64,000 bases of DNA from Terfezia claveryi. Lineage: Eukaryota > Ascomycota > Pezizomycetes > Pezizales > Pezizaceae. Made by a program: the position numbers and the translations under genes. Numbering within the stretch: the stretch's first letter is position 1; every line of letters begins with the position of its first letter. Of this stretch, positions 46,574 through 57,638 are shown one piece after another. The notes under the pieces are model-generated. The model saw only the letters and a program-made list of their open reading frames with translations, was not told the DNA's origin and ran no database searches. The stretch is from the NCBI GenBank assembly GCA_015179025.1, contig WHUX01000009.1, positions 124,001 to 188,000 of the forward strand, read 5' to 3'.

Positions 46574-48772
46574 CGTGAACGCAGATGCCTTTCAACGGAC
46601 GATAAGGCTGTTTATTTTTTTTGGCTGAACGATACTACAAAGACTGAGGGCCCAGTTTTAGTTATTGAGGTGTTTTCGTTTACCGCAGAATGTGGTCTGA
46701 AGATGGGGGAGATGTTTGCAGGAAAGTAAAAAAGGGATTCATGGGCATACACCCTCCCACGTTTGTGTGCAGGTCGATTGGTAGAGGGTGGAGTGAGGTG
46801 GCTGGCAGAAAAAGAGCAGGGTGGTTCGCAGGACGATAAGTTTGACGTTCAGTCCCGAGTTTTGACCCTTGCAGGAGCGAACAGACCAACGATGGGGGGC
46901 CACCCGAAGCGAGCGAGTAATGTAGACGACGACGGGCGGAGACGGGCCTGGCCTGGCAGTGTGTGGGCAGACTCAGAGGTGGAGAGGAGAGGTGGGGGAA
47001 GGAGGGGAGGTCTTGAGCGGACTGTGTGGATGTGGGTAGTGTAAGAGCTTGTTGGAGACAGGAGCGCTGCAGCAGTACGTAACACAGGACGAGGCGGATA
47101 AGAGAGGAGGAAGTGTTGCGAGGAGACTAATCGCAGTGAATCTCGGTGAATAAGTGAGATAGAGTGAAGTAACGCAGGGCATGCAATTCATTAGATTTCT
47201 GGGATATGAGGTCTTGTTGGCACAACACCTCCAAGGGAATAATATGATTCGACATTCGCGCTAAAGCGACGGGGAAGAGGACAAACAAATGTGCGACGGG
47301 CCACGAAAATTTAAAAAAAAAAAGGTAATATTATTGAATGCTCTGAAGAAAATCTTTTAATTGCGAGCGAGAGACACCGGCAAGAAATTACAGGCAATTC
47401 CATCCTCCACATCCTGGCAATTTGGCCGAGACGGTGAGACTGTCCTACCTGCGTGCTTCTCCATACGGCCGCCATGCCATCGATGCACCATTTGGGGTCC
47501 TGTAAAGTGATTTTCGACACTACTCTAGCTACGTGGAAGACGAGAACTAGATAAAAGGACCGGAGATTTGTTTGGATTGACTGGCAGTCGGAAACCTTCC
47601 TGATCAGCATGCTGCTTTCATTACAGTTGGAAATCATGTACGAGACGAGACAGTGAGGAGAAGGCTCGACTCAAGCAGCGCTTAAGTGGTGGAACCCCAC
47701 CCACTGATCAATAATTCGCTGGGGGGTCGTCCAACGGCAGAAGGCAGTCATGAATTGGGACAACCCTAGGGTCTAGAAACAACCCTCACCCCCGCTCCGC
47801 TCCTCCACCCCGTGTTAGATCATTCTCCATATAAAACTGCACACCCATCCCGTTTTTTTGATCTGGGAATTGAGTGCCCAAATTGGAGATAAGGCATGGG
47901 TATAACAGACGTCAATATTGATCGCAGGACAAAGAAAGCTATAATAATCCGTTCTCCTTTCTTTCATTTGCTCAGAGGAGCTGGGTACCAGGCAACTTGT
48001 CACGGTGGTGAAGTACGTGCTCTTCTTGGATGCCTAGCAGATGGCTTTCTTTTAGCATTCTGGCATCGGTTTGGAACAGAGAGTAGCGCCTACCTCGTGT
48101 CATTCGAGTAAGAGACCTTCTCATGTACTGGTAGTCCTTGCTGCCTAAGTATCTGTGGGTGGGGCACGCGTTGGTGGGCAATTCGCGCCGCCACCTAATC
48201 CTGCACAGACTAGCGAGCTATTCCACGTATTCCCGCCCTCGAACTCCAGTACAATTTCTCCAGTGTACAGTTGGGGACGCGTCTAGTGCTTGCATGAGCG
48301 ATGATAGGCAGTATCGTTGGGGGACACCAGGCTGCTTCTTTCAGAATGGAGGTAGGCTTCATGGTGCAATGCGGAGTCATTAAGTCATTAAGTCGTTAAG
48401 TCATTAATTCATCAAGTACGCCAAGGTGCACCAAATACGTTGTAGGCCTGGACGACAATCGATAAGTATGAGTGCCTTCTCGCTCCTTGGTCCATTTCAA
48501 CGGTCATCTTGAACTGAGTGCCGTGTCAGTTCTGTGTTGTCTCCATACTATACCTACCTTGCCAGCACTGTGTGGTAGTCCAAGGTACGGCCTATTGCCT
48601 TTGTTCCTCCGTTGCTGACTTGAATCTTTTGTTGAGATCTACATTCCGTAATGTTTACAGCTGCGAACTTCACCCCACATTGCAAATAACATCAACGAAA
48701 ACACCCAACCAACCGCCCTCAACTCCAGCCACCTCGCCGGTACAAAGCATTCATCCAAGGGAATAAAGGGCA
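46574..48772. other. Intergenic region between divergent genes
   Basis: About 2.2 kb. The first 500 bases are purine-rich on the plus strand (5' flank of the coiled-coil protein). An 8-bp tandem repeat lies at 48375-48414. No gene is supported. Confidence 0.55.
48375..48414 (+). repeat. Five tandem 8-bp units (AGTCATTA)
   Basis: Units 1, 2 and 4 are identical, unit 3 has one change and unit 5 is degenerate. On the minus strand this gives TGACT every eight bases, a half-site shared by Gcn4/AP-1-type bZIP factors. It lies about 360 bases upstream of the RBR ligase start. A regulatory role is speculation. Confidence 0.7.
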
Positions 48773-51632
48773 ATGGAGGCTCTTCGGGAAATGTTCCAGA
48801 CGTTTCCTGAACATACCCTCCGACAAGCTCTGGAAAATGCCGACTCTGTGGAGGATGCTGCCGTTATACTTCTTGAGATGGAGCCGCCTGCAGGAGTTGA
48901 TATTCCATCAGATGAAAATATTCCCCCCCGGGAGACTCGCTTTATCAATTTGAAGATCTTATGGATGTAGAAGACGAAAGCGGAGACGATGAGGTCCAGG
49001 CTGTTTCGGACTTGCCACGAAAGGAAGATGAGGGAGCGAAAGTCCTGGGGTTAGATGACTGTATTGTACTGATTGTCAGCGTCTTTCCGGATGTCTGTAC
49101 GGACTATGTTAAAAAGCAGTACGAGGACAATATTGGAGCCCAGGGAGACAATATTGTGAATTCTATTCTCAATTCTCTCATCGAGCTGGGGCCGAAACGT
49201 CCGCTTGCGGAGGTTAGTAACCCTCGAAAACGAAAACGATCTACCGATGGCCTGGAGCAGAGCAAGTTTGAGGCTGTAGATCGAGAATTGCTAGATGGCT
49301 ACAAGCCAGTAGCGTGAGTTTCAGTCTACGTTTGATAACTCTAGATATTTGCTAACGCTGCTTCTAGTCGCAGGTTACTTCAACGGGAATTTTCTCTCTG
49401 CCCGGTCACCTATATTGACAGAGTTCTACTCCAGAATAGATTTCTTGCCCAATCTTACGCTGTCATTATATCAGTTTACGATGACCCCAAGCCTCCTTTC
49501 GAGAGATTAAAGAATCCTCGTAAACTGGATAACGACACTGATACCTTATCGAGAGTTTATTGTGAACTAGCAGAGGAACTTAAATATGCTAAAGAGAAAG
49601 CAAAATTACAAAAAAGTACGCACTCCCTTCTCTTGCGCTTCAGGGTTGCTAATATAGGGACAGACAATGCCCAATTGGAAGCGGACGAGAAGCTCGCAGA
49701 AACTCTAAACATCGAAGAACATGAGGAGAATGGAATGATGATAGAATGGTAATGCTCCCAGGCCTTTGGATAGTTTGGAGATGCTGACAGGAAACGATTA
49801 TTGCAGTCAATGTTGCTATGGGGAGTCTCCATTTTCTGGGATGACTCAGTGCAATGAAGGGCATTTGTTTTGCCTCGATTGTGCTAGGAGGAATGCTGAG
49901 AACGAGGTCGGGCGAGGGCGCTATCGCCTGTTATGCATGGCAGGGTGCAAGTCTGAGTTCCCTCGTCGAGAGGTGCTACGATTCCTCGATGAGAAGTTAA
50001 TACTGGCACTGGAAAAGAATGAACAGGAAGAGGTGCTAAGAATGGCTGATCTCAAAGATCTAACTAAATGCCCATTTTGCGATTATGCTGCTATTTGTGC
50101 ACCGATTGATGAGGACAAGGAGTTTCGATGTGGAAATCCAGACTGTAGACAACCCCTTTCCAACTTCCCAATTATATTCATGCTTACTCTCTTTGGACAG
50201 GTTTGGAGATCAGCTGCCGCCACTGTCAGCAGAAATCACATATTCCTCAAACATGTGAGGAAGTGTCCAAAGATGGAAAACTGTCTGTTCGACATAAATT
50301 AGAGGAAGCCATGACCGAGGCTCTCGTTCGCACCTGCAAAAAGTGCAATAATAAATTTATTAAAGAGTCTGGATGTAACAAGATGTCATGTAGTCGCTGT
50401 CATACCCTCCAGTGGTGAGCACATCCCGCCCCTTGCCACTGGTAGACTCTGCTAACGTGCCAATGAAGCTATGTCTGCTCCGAAACAATCAAAGGATACG
50501 ATCATTTTAATGACCCGTCGAGGGGCGGATCTAAGACCAACAAATGCCCTCTCTTCGACAATACAGATGAGCGGCACGATGAGGAGGTAGAAAAGGCAGC
50601 CAAGAAGGTAATGGAACAGTTGAAAGAAGAGAATCCGCACGTCACAGACGAAGATCTTGAGATCAAGCTCTCTGAAGCCGTGAAGAATAAAAAGGCCACA
50701 AATCCTTGGCCTAGGGGGCCTAGGATGGCCCCGGGGGGGACCTGGCTATGCATGCGTTCCTTCCACCAAGACTGAACCCTCCAGTCATACCTCCAATTCA
50801 GCATCTCATTCCCCCAGCTCAACCAGTGTTTCCCCCAGTGCTTCCGCCTGCACAACCAGATGCAATTGCACGTGAAGCGCAATTAAAGGCCTTCAGAGAG
50901 GTTAGAGAAGGCCTTCGGCGTAATGCACTCCACATGAATGCTCTCCAGGAGGCTCTGCAGGCTAACTTAGCCCAACCGGGTCGACAAGACAGGGCACGAC
51001 ACCAGGCAGCAGCGGCAGCGGCAGCTCAACAACAAGTAGCAGTGCATCAAGCAGCCCAGACCCCCCCATTCATAGTCCGAAGGCGTACCCTACCTCCGAA
51101 TTTAGTTCAAGAAGCAGCACGACGACAGGCAGCAGTTCTCTCAATAAATCCGAATCACGCAATGGGTCGACAGCAGCGAGCAGCTCCCCAAACAAATCCG
51201 TTTCCAGCACAAGCAGCTCAACAAGTAACAGGTATCCCAGGAAATCAAGTTCAAGCACCCGCAGCGCAACCGGCTCAACCTGTTCCTTTACCCAACAGAC
51301 TAAGGCGGAATGGGGCGGTACCTGCAGTTGTGGCCCCACCACCAGCAAATCCAATTGCCCCTTGGCAAGCAGCAAACCCACCAGTTCCAGGCAACAACTT
51401 TCCAGATCTTCGGAATGCAAATGCGAGGCTTCAGGAATTGCACCAGAGATGGCAGGGAGCGTATGGTAATTATTCGTTTATGTACCCAGGCCAGGCGGCA
51501 GCGGCAAAGGGTGATGGCCAGGCGGCGGCAATTCCAGGTGGAATCCCGGCGGCGGGGCCAAATTCAGCGCCTAATCCGCCTGCAGCAGGTGGAGCACCGC
51601 CGATGGAATATATGAGAAGAAGGCGGGGGTAG
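48773..51632 (+). CDS. RBR-type E3 ubiquitin ligase, RNF216/TRIAD3-like, with two apparent homopolymer frameshifts
   Basis: RBR ligases pass ubiquitin through a thioester on RING2. Six exons: 48773-49313, 49368-49615, 49664-49748, 49807-50144, 50201-50414, 50469-51632. Exon 3 could instead start at 49658. The N-terminus (MEALREMFQTFPEHTLRQAL) looks like a CUE-type ubiquitin-binding helix bundle. RING1 starts with the exon-joined ECQCCYGESPF and continues CNEGHLFCLDC; the IBR has KCPFCDY and FRCGNPDC; RING2 has CKKCNNKFIKESGCNKMSC, where the Cys after NKMS is the expected catalytic residue, then CYVCSETIKGYDHF. The frame breaks at a run of seven C (48923-48929) and of seven G (50733-50739). 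One added base at each restores an 863-residue protein with a Pro/Ala/Gln-rich tail. Unchanged, the frame would stop at 48969. Confidence 0.85.
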
Positions 51633-52369
51633 ATGTTTAGAATTTGTGGGTATGGGGTTTATAGGAAAGAGCTAAATATCCTGTTGGCGTTGCCCCATGT
51701 TTTTGCATACGTTATTGGCGATTATGTTTTAATCATATGCTTATCTTGCAAATTTCTCCAGTAATTTTTTTTTACCCGTTACTCTTGGCTGTTCTGTGTA
51801 TGTGTAGGGAGCTTGATGCTTGGAGTCTTCTTAGAATGGCGGACGTTGCTTATGGGTAGATTTTTAGGTCTATCTTTGGGGTAGCTCTTTTTTTTCTTCA
51901 AGATGGATGGATTGATGAGGCGTTCATTTCTTATACTTTGCTGGTCCGCCCTACGAACTTCAAATCTGTTTAGCTGTATCCGTATTCCTGTCTCGAACTT
52001 TGAGAATTGGAACTCATCTGAAGCAGCTGGATTGGAGCATTGGAAGTATACACACACCTGCGGGTATGAATTTTTCTTTTTTCATATATATATATGAGTA
52101 GTATAGTACCTGTCTATAACTATGTACTCCGTACCTGTTTTGCTTATCTATGTCTAAATCTGTACTCCGAATGTCGCATATGGATCAACAGCCTCGGCGT
52201 AGCTCCCTGGCCCTGAGCTTACATCCCTGTGATTCAGTGACGTTGGATGTTGACAGCTCGGTTCCATCCCATCAACAATCAACAACTCTAACAGCCCAGG
52301 GCCAGCAATATACCCCCCACCGCACCCCACTCTGATTCTTGGAACAAAAAGGGTGGCGACTCAAGCACG
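51633..52369. other. Intergenic region
   Basis: It holds the 3' flank of the ligase gene and the upstream region of the membrane protein. A T-run lies at 51766-51773 and short TA-rich stretches near 52085. No gene is supported. Confidence 0.55.
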
Positions 52370-53265
52370 ATGAACTGGCTTAGCTTAAGTATCGCCTCTG
52401 GCCTCTGCGCCGCCCTGAATGGGTTATTCGCTAAACTCGTGACTACGACAGTAACGAGTGGGCTTGTGGGGAGGATTGAGGAGGGGTTAGGGGTAGAGAA
52501 GGGGGGATGGGTGGTGGAGGGAGGGGTTAGGGGGGTATGTTTTTGTTCGCTCGTGGGATGGTGAGGGGGCTGATGGGTTTGGCTTATGTGTAGGTCTTTT
52601 TTGTGTTGAATTTGGTGTTTAATGCTGTTGTGAGTAAATATTAGTAATTTGGATTTCTGGGAAGGGAGATAAGCTGATGATGTGATATGGTGCGGGATGT
52701 TGTAGATGTGGGGCATGTTCACGGCGGCGTTGACTAGAGGGTCCTCGGCGACGAAGGTCTCGGTCATTAATACGAGTAGTAATTTTATGGTAGACCCCAC
52801 GGCCACTGCTCGCAAAGGATACCTCTCTATCCATACTGACCAAGCATATAGCTCACCGCCCTCCTCGGCTCCCTCATCTTCTCCGAGCGACTGCCCCCCT
52901 TGTGGTTCCTCGGTGCAGCATTGCTTATAGGTGGGAGCGTGGTGATCGGAAGACGTGATGGGGAGAAGAAGGATGGGTATGTTGCTGTCAGCCAACAGGA
53001 AGGCGGTTCTGACGAGCTGGGGGATAATGATGAGGACCAGGAGGAGCTAGAATCTCTTGCAGGAAGTGGGGATGAGAGGGGGAATAGGGATCAGGGGAGG
53101 TGGGACTTTGGGAGCGATACGGAGGGGTCGAGGGCGGGGTGGTCGGGGAGGGAGACGCCGGGGACGACGGGGGATGAGAGGGAGAGTGGGACTAGTGAGG
53201 GGGAGGGGGAGAGTGGGAGTGAGGGCGATGGGATGGGGGGGAGGGGCAGGAGTAGGAGGAGGTAG
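52370..53265 (+). CDS. Small EamA/DMT-superfamily membrane protein (TMEM42-like)
   Basis: Four exons give 232 residues: 52370-52534, 52594-52629, 52706-52789, 52852-53265; the second encodes only 12 residues. Membrane helices are visible at SLSIASGLCAALNGLFAKLV (near 4-23), VFFVLNLVFNAVMWGMFTAA (near 56-75, built from exons 2 and 3), and LTALLGSLIFSERLPPLWFL with GAALLIGGSVVIG (near 96-130). The pattern, with SNF followed by GSLIFSERLP, is that of drug/metabolite-transporter (EamA) halves, as in TMEM42. The remaining 100 residues are an acidic, Gly/Ser-rich tail that is probably cytosolic and disordered. The transported substrate, if any, is unknown. Confidence 0.85.
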
Positions 53266-53756
53266 AGATTTTTGAATTAATTTTTGAGGGGGCGCGGGGG
53301 TAGTGGTAGTGTTTATATCTGAAGGGAAGAATACCATTGAGAAATCCTCAACAGGTTACATTTAGCCGTGAGCTGGATTGTTTGATGAGAGTGTTGCCAT
53401 ACTATTCGTCTGGAACTTTGTACTCTGGTGGGGTGGGGTGCCTGTCTCTCTACAATATCGGCAGATGTTTGCTCTCGCTATAAACAATTGTATGCGGCCA
53501 ATTCCATGTACCCTCGAATTCATTGAACACCAGTCTAGTGAAGACTCGGAAGATATTTTGCCTATATTATTTTATGCCTGTGCCAGAGTTGACATTATGA
53601 TTGGAGTGCATCTCGGCAGCTGAAAGAGCCACGGACTGAGATTTCTGGAGATATTTCCTATATGGAAGTACCATTCGTTAGTGCTGGTGTATAAGTGCAT
53701 TCACAAGACACTCCCGATATCACTACAGGCCGCCCAACCCAATATACACTTCACCA
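53266..53756. other. Intergenic region upstream of the ketoacyl reductase
   Basis: No gene is supported in these 490 bases, which separate two genes on the same strand. Confidence 0.55.
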
Positions 53757-55015
53757 ATGGCCCCCATCTTCTTTCGTCACCATGCCATAATCACCGGCGC
53801 CTCCCGCGGCATCGGCCTCTCTATCGCGCGCCTCTTCGCCCAAGAAGGTGCCTCATGCCTCCTCGTTGCACGGTCGGAGCCATCGCTGCAAGCTGCAGTA
53901 GCTGAGCTTGAGACATTAAAGCTACCAGTATCGGGTAGGGGACCTGGAAGGTCGAAGGAGGAGAGGGAGGGTATGGGGGTAGAGGGGCTGGAGTGGATGG
54001 AGCAGGATGGTGCTGTTGGGGAGGGGGGACAGGGGGAGTTGGCCGGGCAGAGGTTTGCGTATGTCGTTGGGAGTGTGGGGGATGAGGCGACGTGGAGGGA
54101 TGTGGGGGAGAGGGAGGTAAGCTCTGCTTGATTGCGGTAGAGGGAGTTTGGAGCTATACGTATACCCGGGGCCATGGGAGTTAGGTGTGGGACGGGGGGG
54201 CATGGAAGGATGGGTAGTGGTTTTTATACCTAGTTACGTGGGAGTGAGGTTTGCGGAGGTTTCTCTATAATACTCACAAGTTACATGGAGAAGGGAAGAG
54301 GGGAAATAAGGAAGCTAGGTGTACGAAGGAAGGGCTTTGCAGAACCAATTTCTAACTCCTTCTCCTCCCCCCGGCCTCTACCTTAGAAATCCCCCACCCT
54401 ACTCATCAACGCCGCTGGTCTCACCCACCGCTCCCTCCTCTTCTCGACCTCTACCCTCCTTGCCCAAGAAATCCTCACCACAAACCTCCTCGGCACAATC
54501 CTCGGCTGCAAATACGTTAGCAAGGCCATGATTAGGAATAAAACACCCGGTATCCCGCCTCCCCACCTCCCAATTGCTTACTTCCTAGACTCAGCCCTGA
54601 TATCGTAGGCTGTATAATCAATATCGCAAGCATTTACGCCCATCAATCCGGCCGCGGCTCGACAATCTACGCCGCCTCCAAGGCGGGTGTTGTAGGCTTC
54701 ACGCGCGCACTGGCGTCGGAACTAGGCAGCAAGAATATCAGAGTCAATAGTATCTCACCAGGGTACGTCGATACGGAGATGCTGGCACGTGAGTACTTAC
54801 CCCCTATCCCGACCGGGGAGATTGGTTTTGCTAATAGGTACTGGTTGGGGGGGGTAGCGGTGGGCAAGGAGGAGAAAGAGGCATTGGGGAGGATGGCCCC
54901 GGTGGGGAGGCTAGGCACGCCGGGGGAGATTGCCAGGGCGGCGGCGTTTATTGCTACCAACGGCTTTGTGAATGGGGTTGATTTAAGGGTCGATGGGGGG
55001 TTGAGTGCGGTGTAG
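53757..55015 (+). CDS. OAR1: Short-chain dehydrogenase, 3-oxoacyl-ACP reductase (Oar1/FabG-like)
   Basis: Oar1-type enzymes reduce 3-oxoacyl-ACP with NADPH in mitochondrial type II fatty-acid synthesis. Four exons give 286 residues: 53757-54116, 54387-54549, 54609-54788, 54858-55015. TGASRGIG (residues 13-20) binds NADPH; LLINAAGLTH carries the NAAG motif; the catalytic pair is in YAASKAGVVG, preceded by IINIAS with the Ser. SPGYVDTEM and the end LRVDGGLSAV are typical. The third intron (69 bases) is a multiple of three and stop-free; retained, it would add 23 residues, but removal fits the family better. Exon 1 has a Gly/Glu-rich insert of about 35 residues (near 58-92) not usual in FabG. 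No clear mitochondrial presequence is seen. Confidence 0.9.
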
Positions 55016-55270
55016 ATGTAGGCGCGGTGGGGATAGATATAAGATATGACTTACGTTACTGGCAGTAAAAATCGAGGTGTAAAAAAAATTCTAGAGGCTG
55101 TAAGTAGCAAGTATTACTACTAATGTAGGGAATGATACAGATGAAATGAGAGAAATAATACATCTCATTTGAATAGGTCGATTTAGGGGTTACGAGATGA
55201 AGATGGAGATTTGTCTGGTTTCATGCGTAGGGAGAGGCAATCAAGTAACGTTGTTTATCTACCTTTCTCT

Positions 55271-55307
<37 letters not shown>

Positions 55308-55956
55308 CCTTGATTTTAAATTCTGGCTACTAAGAACTTTATCATATTTTTTATTTTTACTTTTGGCCAAGCTGGGATATGCTTAATCATTGGAACCCAG
55401 ACCACATTTAAAGTTGTTTCCTAAGGAAGGTTTCGATACCCTGTATATATTTGGACTAATAGAAACATTGGGAACAAAATAAATAAAATAACAGTGGGCG
55501 TTGATTTATAAATTTCTTTTTTTTTTTTTTTTTTTTTTTTTCGTTGGGGGTGTTCAGGGTAACGGTTGAACTGAAAACCTTCTACACTTCCTATTTGCAT
55601 ACAACACAACGACGACGCTAGAAACCCATCTAGAGATAAGTCACGAGGATAAATTTATTTTCCAAGACAGAGCGGTTGTTGGTTAGAATGGACATGGGCG
55701 TGGTGGGTGGGTATGTATGGATAGGGGAACTCCAAGTCCTTCCTAGAGAGAGAAAGAAAGGAAACTAACAATCCACCATCATCGCCTGAAAGTACTTGAT
55801 TGATATACGAGAAAAAGCCACCCAAAAAAAGCCACCCAAAAAAACGCCCCCCTCCAAATAAAAAAATAAAAATAAAAATAAAAATTTAGTCGTGGTGAGA
55901 GAAAAAGGCACCTTTAGGTAACCGTTACACTTTATTACGCTGAGCTCTGCACCCAA
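55016..55956. other. Intergenic region between convergent genes with microsatellites
   Basis: It includes a CT repeat (55265-55305), a T-run (55518-55541) and an A-rich AAAAT repeat (55858-55884). No gene is supported. Confidence 0.6.
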
Positions 55957-56901
55957 TTATACGAAATCTCCAAACGGATCATCATCAAACCCCAGCCCCT
56001 TCCCACTCTCATTTGCCGTTGTTGTCTGGATCTCAAATGCGCCCCAATCTTGGGCACTAGCCCACCCTGATTGGTCCGCCGTCTGCGTCTGCTTATAGCT
56101 CTCCCGTCTGCGCCTTTTCTCTTCCACGGCTGATGGCGGAGGCGGGAGGAATGGGAGGGGGGTATTACTGTTCTGGCCAGTAGCGGCTGTAATTGAGGGT
56201 GGTGATGAGGGTGCGGGTTTTCTTCGGCCCTTGTCCTTTAAAAAAAAAAATTAGCTCTTGTTTCTTGCATCTACGGTACATGGGTAGCGCACTCCAATGA
56301 TGATTTTAATTGTTTCTCCCTCCTTCAGACTATAATCTTGTTTTTGCAACTGTGCAGTTACTGGGTCCGCTGCTGCTGCTTGCTGCTTTCCAGTGGCTCG
56401 GGTTGTTCCTGGTTTTGGTGCGTCGAGGTTGTTGTGCCGCCTCACCTCCTGAAGGCACACGCCAAAGTCGAATGCTGCTCCTCTGTCCTCGAAGCCAATT
56501 CCTAAGTAGGCCTTGCGCTTCCCATCGACGACGCAGATGGCAAAGAAGCGGGAGGAATCTAGTACCTGCTCAACGCAGACGGCGCTGGTGTAGGGGCAGT
56601 TTGCAAATAGCTCGGCAGAGTCGGGGTCTTCAAGGCGGACGTCGGTGATTACTTTTCGCTCTTCTTCGTCAGAGTCGGAGCCGCTGGGGGAGGAGGTGCC
56701 TGTGGGCTTCTGGGTGAGGATGGTGGTTGTTTCGACGACGCGGAGCCTCGCAGTGAACATCCGTGAGGATTCCCGGTCGACGCCCCAGTCTGAGGCTTTG
56801 TACCCACTGGAGATGGATTTGAGAGGCGGGATGGGGTAGATGTGGACTCGGTTCTTGGTGAATAGGTCCCGGCGTATGGTTGTGGGAGCGTCGGCAGACA
56901 T
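55957..56901 (-). CDS. NECAP-type adaptin-ear-binding coat protein (DUF1681/PHear)
   Basis: NECAP proteins bind AP-2 and modulate clathrin-mediated endocytosis. Two exons give 295 residues: 56293-56901 and 55957-56235. The PHear domain covers about 10-200: VHIYPIPPLKSISSGYKASD, GKRKAYLGIGFEDRGAAFDF and the tail KEGETIKIIIG. A Ser/Glu-rich insert of about 15 residues (SSPSGSDSDEEE) interrupts it near residue 70. The second exon is Pro-rich and ends with a WGAF motif (WxxF, the adaptin-ear ligand of this family) and DDDPFGDF (DPF type, AP-2 binding). Reading through the intron would remove these motifs. The gene is divergent from DDB1, sharing 737 upstream bases. Confidence 0.93.
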
Positions 56902-57638
56902 GTTTATGCGTATGGTTGGGGGGAGAGAGACGGTGGGATGGATTGGGATGGATTGGATTGGACTGAATAGAATTAGTTGCCAACTGCTTGCCCGGCCAGT
57001 TATTGGATCTCTGTTCTTATAGATTGTCAGATTCCGCCCCTTGTACTCAGAGAGATGAGATTGGATAGGGGAGGGGGATCTTTGGAGGGGTAGTTAAGCG
57101 CTATACAGATTTTGAGTTTCCAGGGGAAGAGCTCTCAGCGAATCGAGTTGACGGCCGCTGGCAGAACGAACAAATTAGGCCGAGGCATAAAGCGAGCCGT
57201 TCCGTTGTATATGAATGCGTTGGCAGGTACCTACGGCGCAGTAAGTACGCAAGGTTAGAGAGCCCGGCGGATGGCGGGGATTGGCTGGGACGGGGCGTTA
57301 GTTGCTGCTTAGCGAGAATGAGGCATCACTCAACTGTTTGATCTTGACTGAGAGATGTCTGGGTGCTGTAGCTGATACTTTGGCCTGGGTATCTGTATAC
57401 TGGTATGCCAACGAGCATCATATCCTGTTTCATTGGAGGCAGATATACTGCAGCAGCAGAGTATCAGTATTGCAATTTGTTATCCACGCTGCTCACGAGC
57501 GTCCTGGCTTGGCGTCATCATACAGCTGGGAGGTTGTAGATAACTGCGGACGTTTTCAGGTTCCTCGAGGAATCACTGCTTCATAGCAACCCCACCTCTG
57601 GACAAGCCGGTATACCTCTCTCATCAATCACATACACC
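56902..57638. promoter_or_regulatory. Shared upstream region of NECAP and DDB1
   Basis: This 737-base interval separates divergent start codons. GGATTGGATGG-type repeats occur near 56936-56965 just upstream of the NECAP start. No specific factor site is claimed. Confidence 0.5.
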
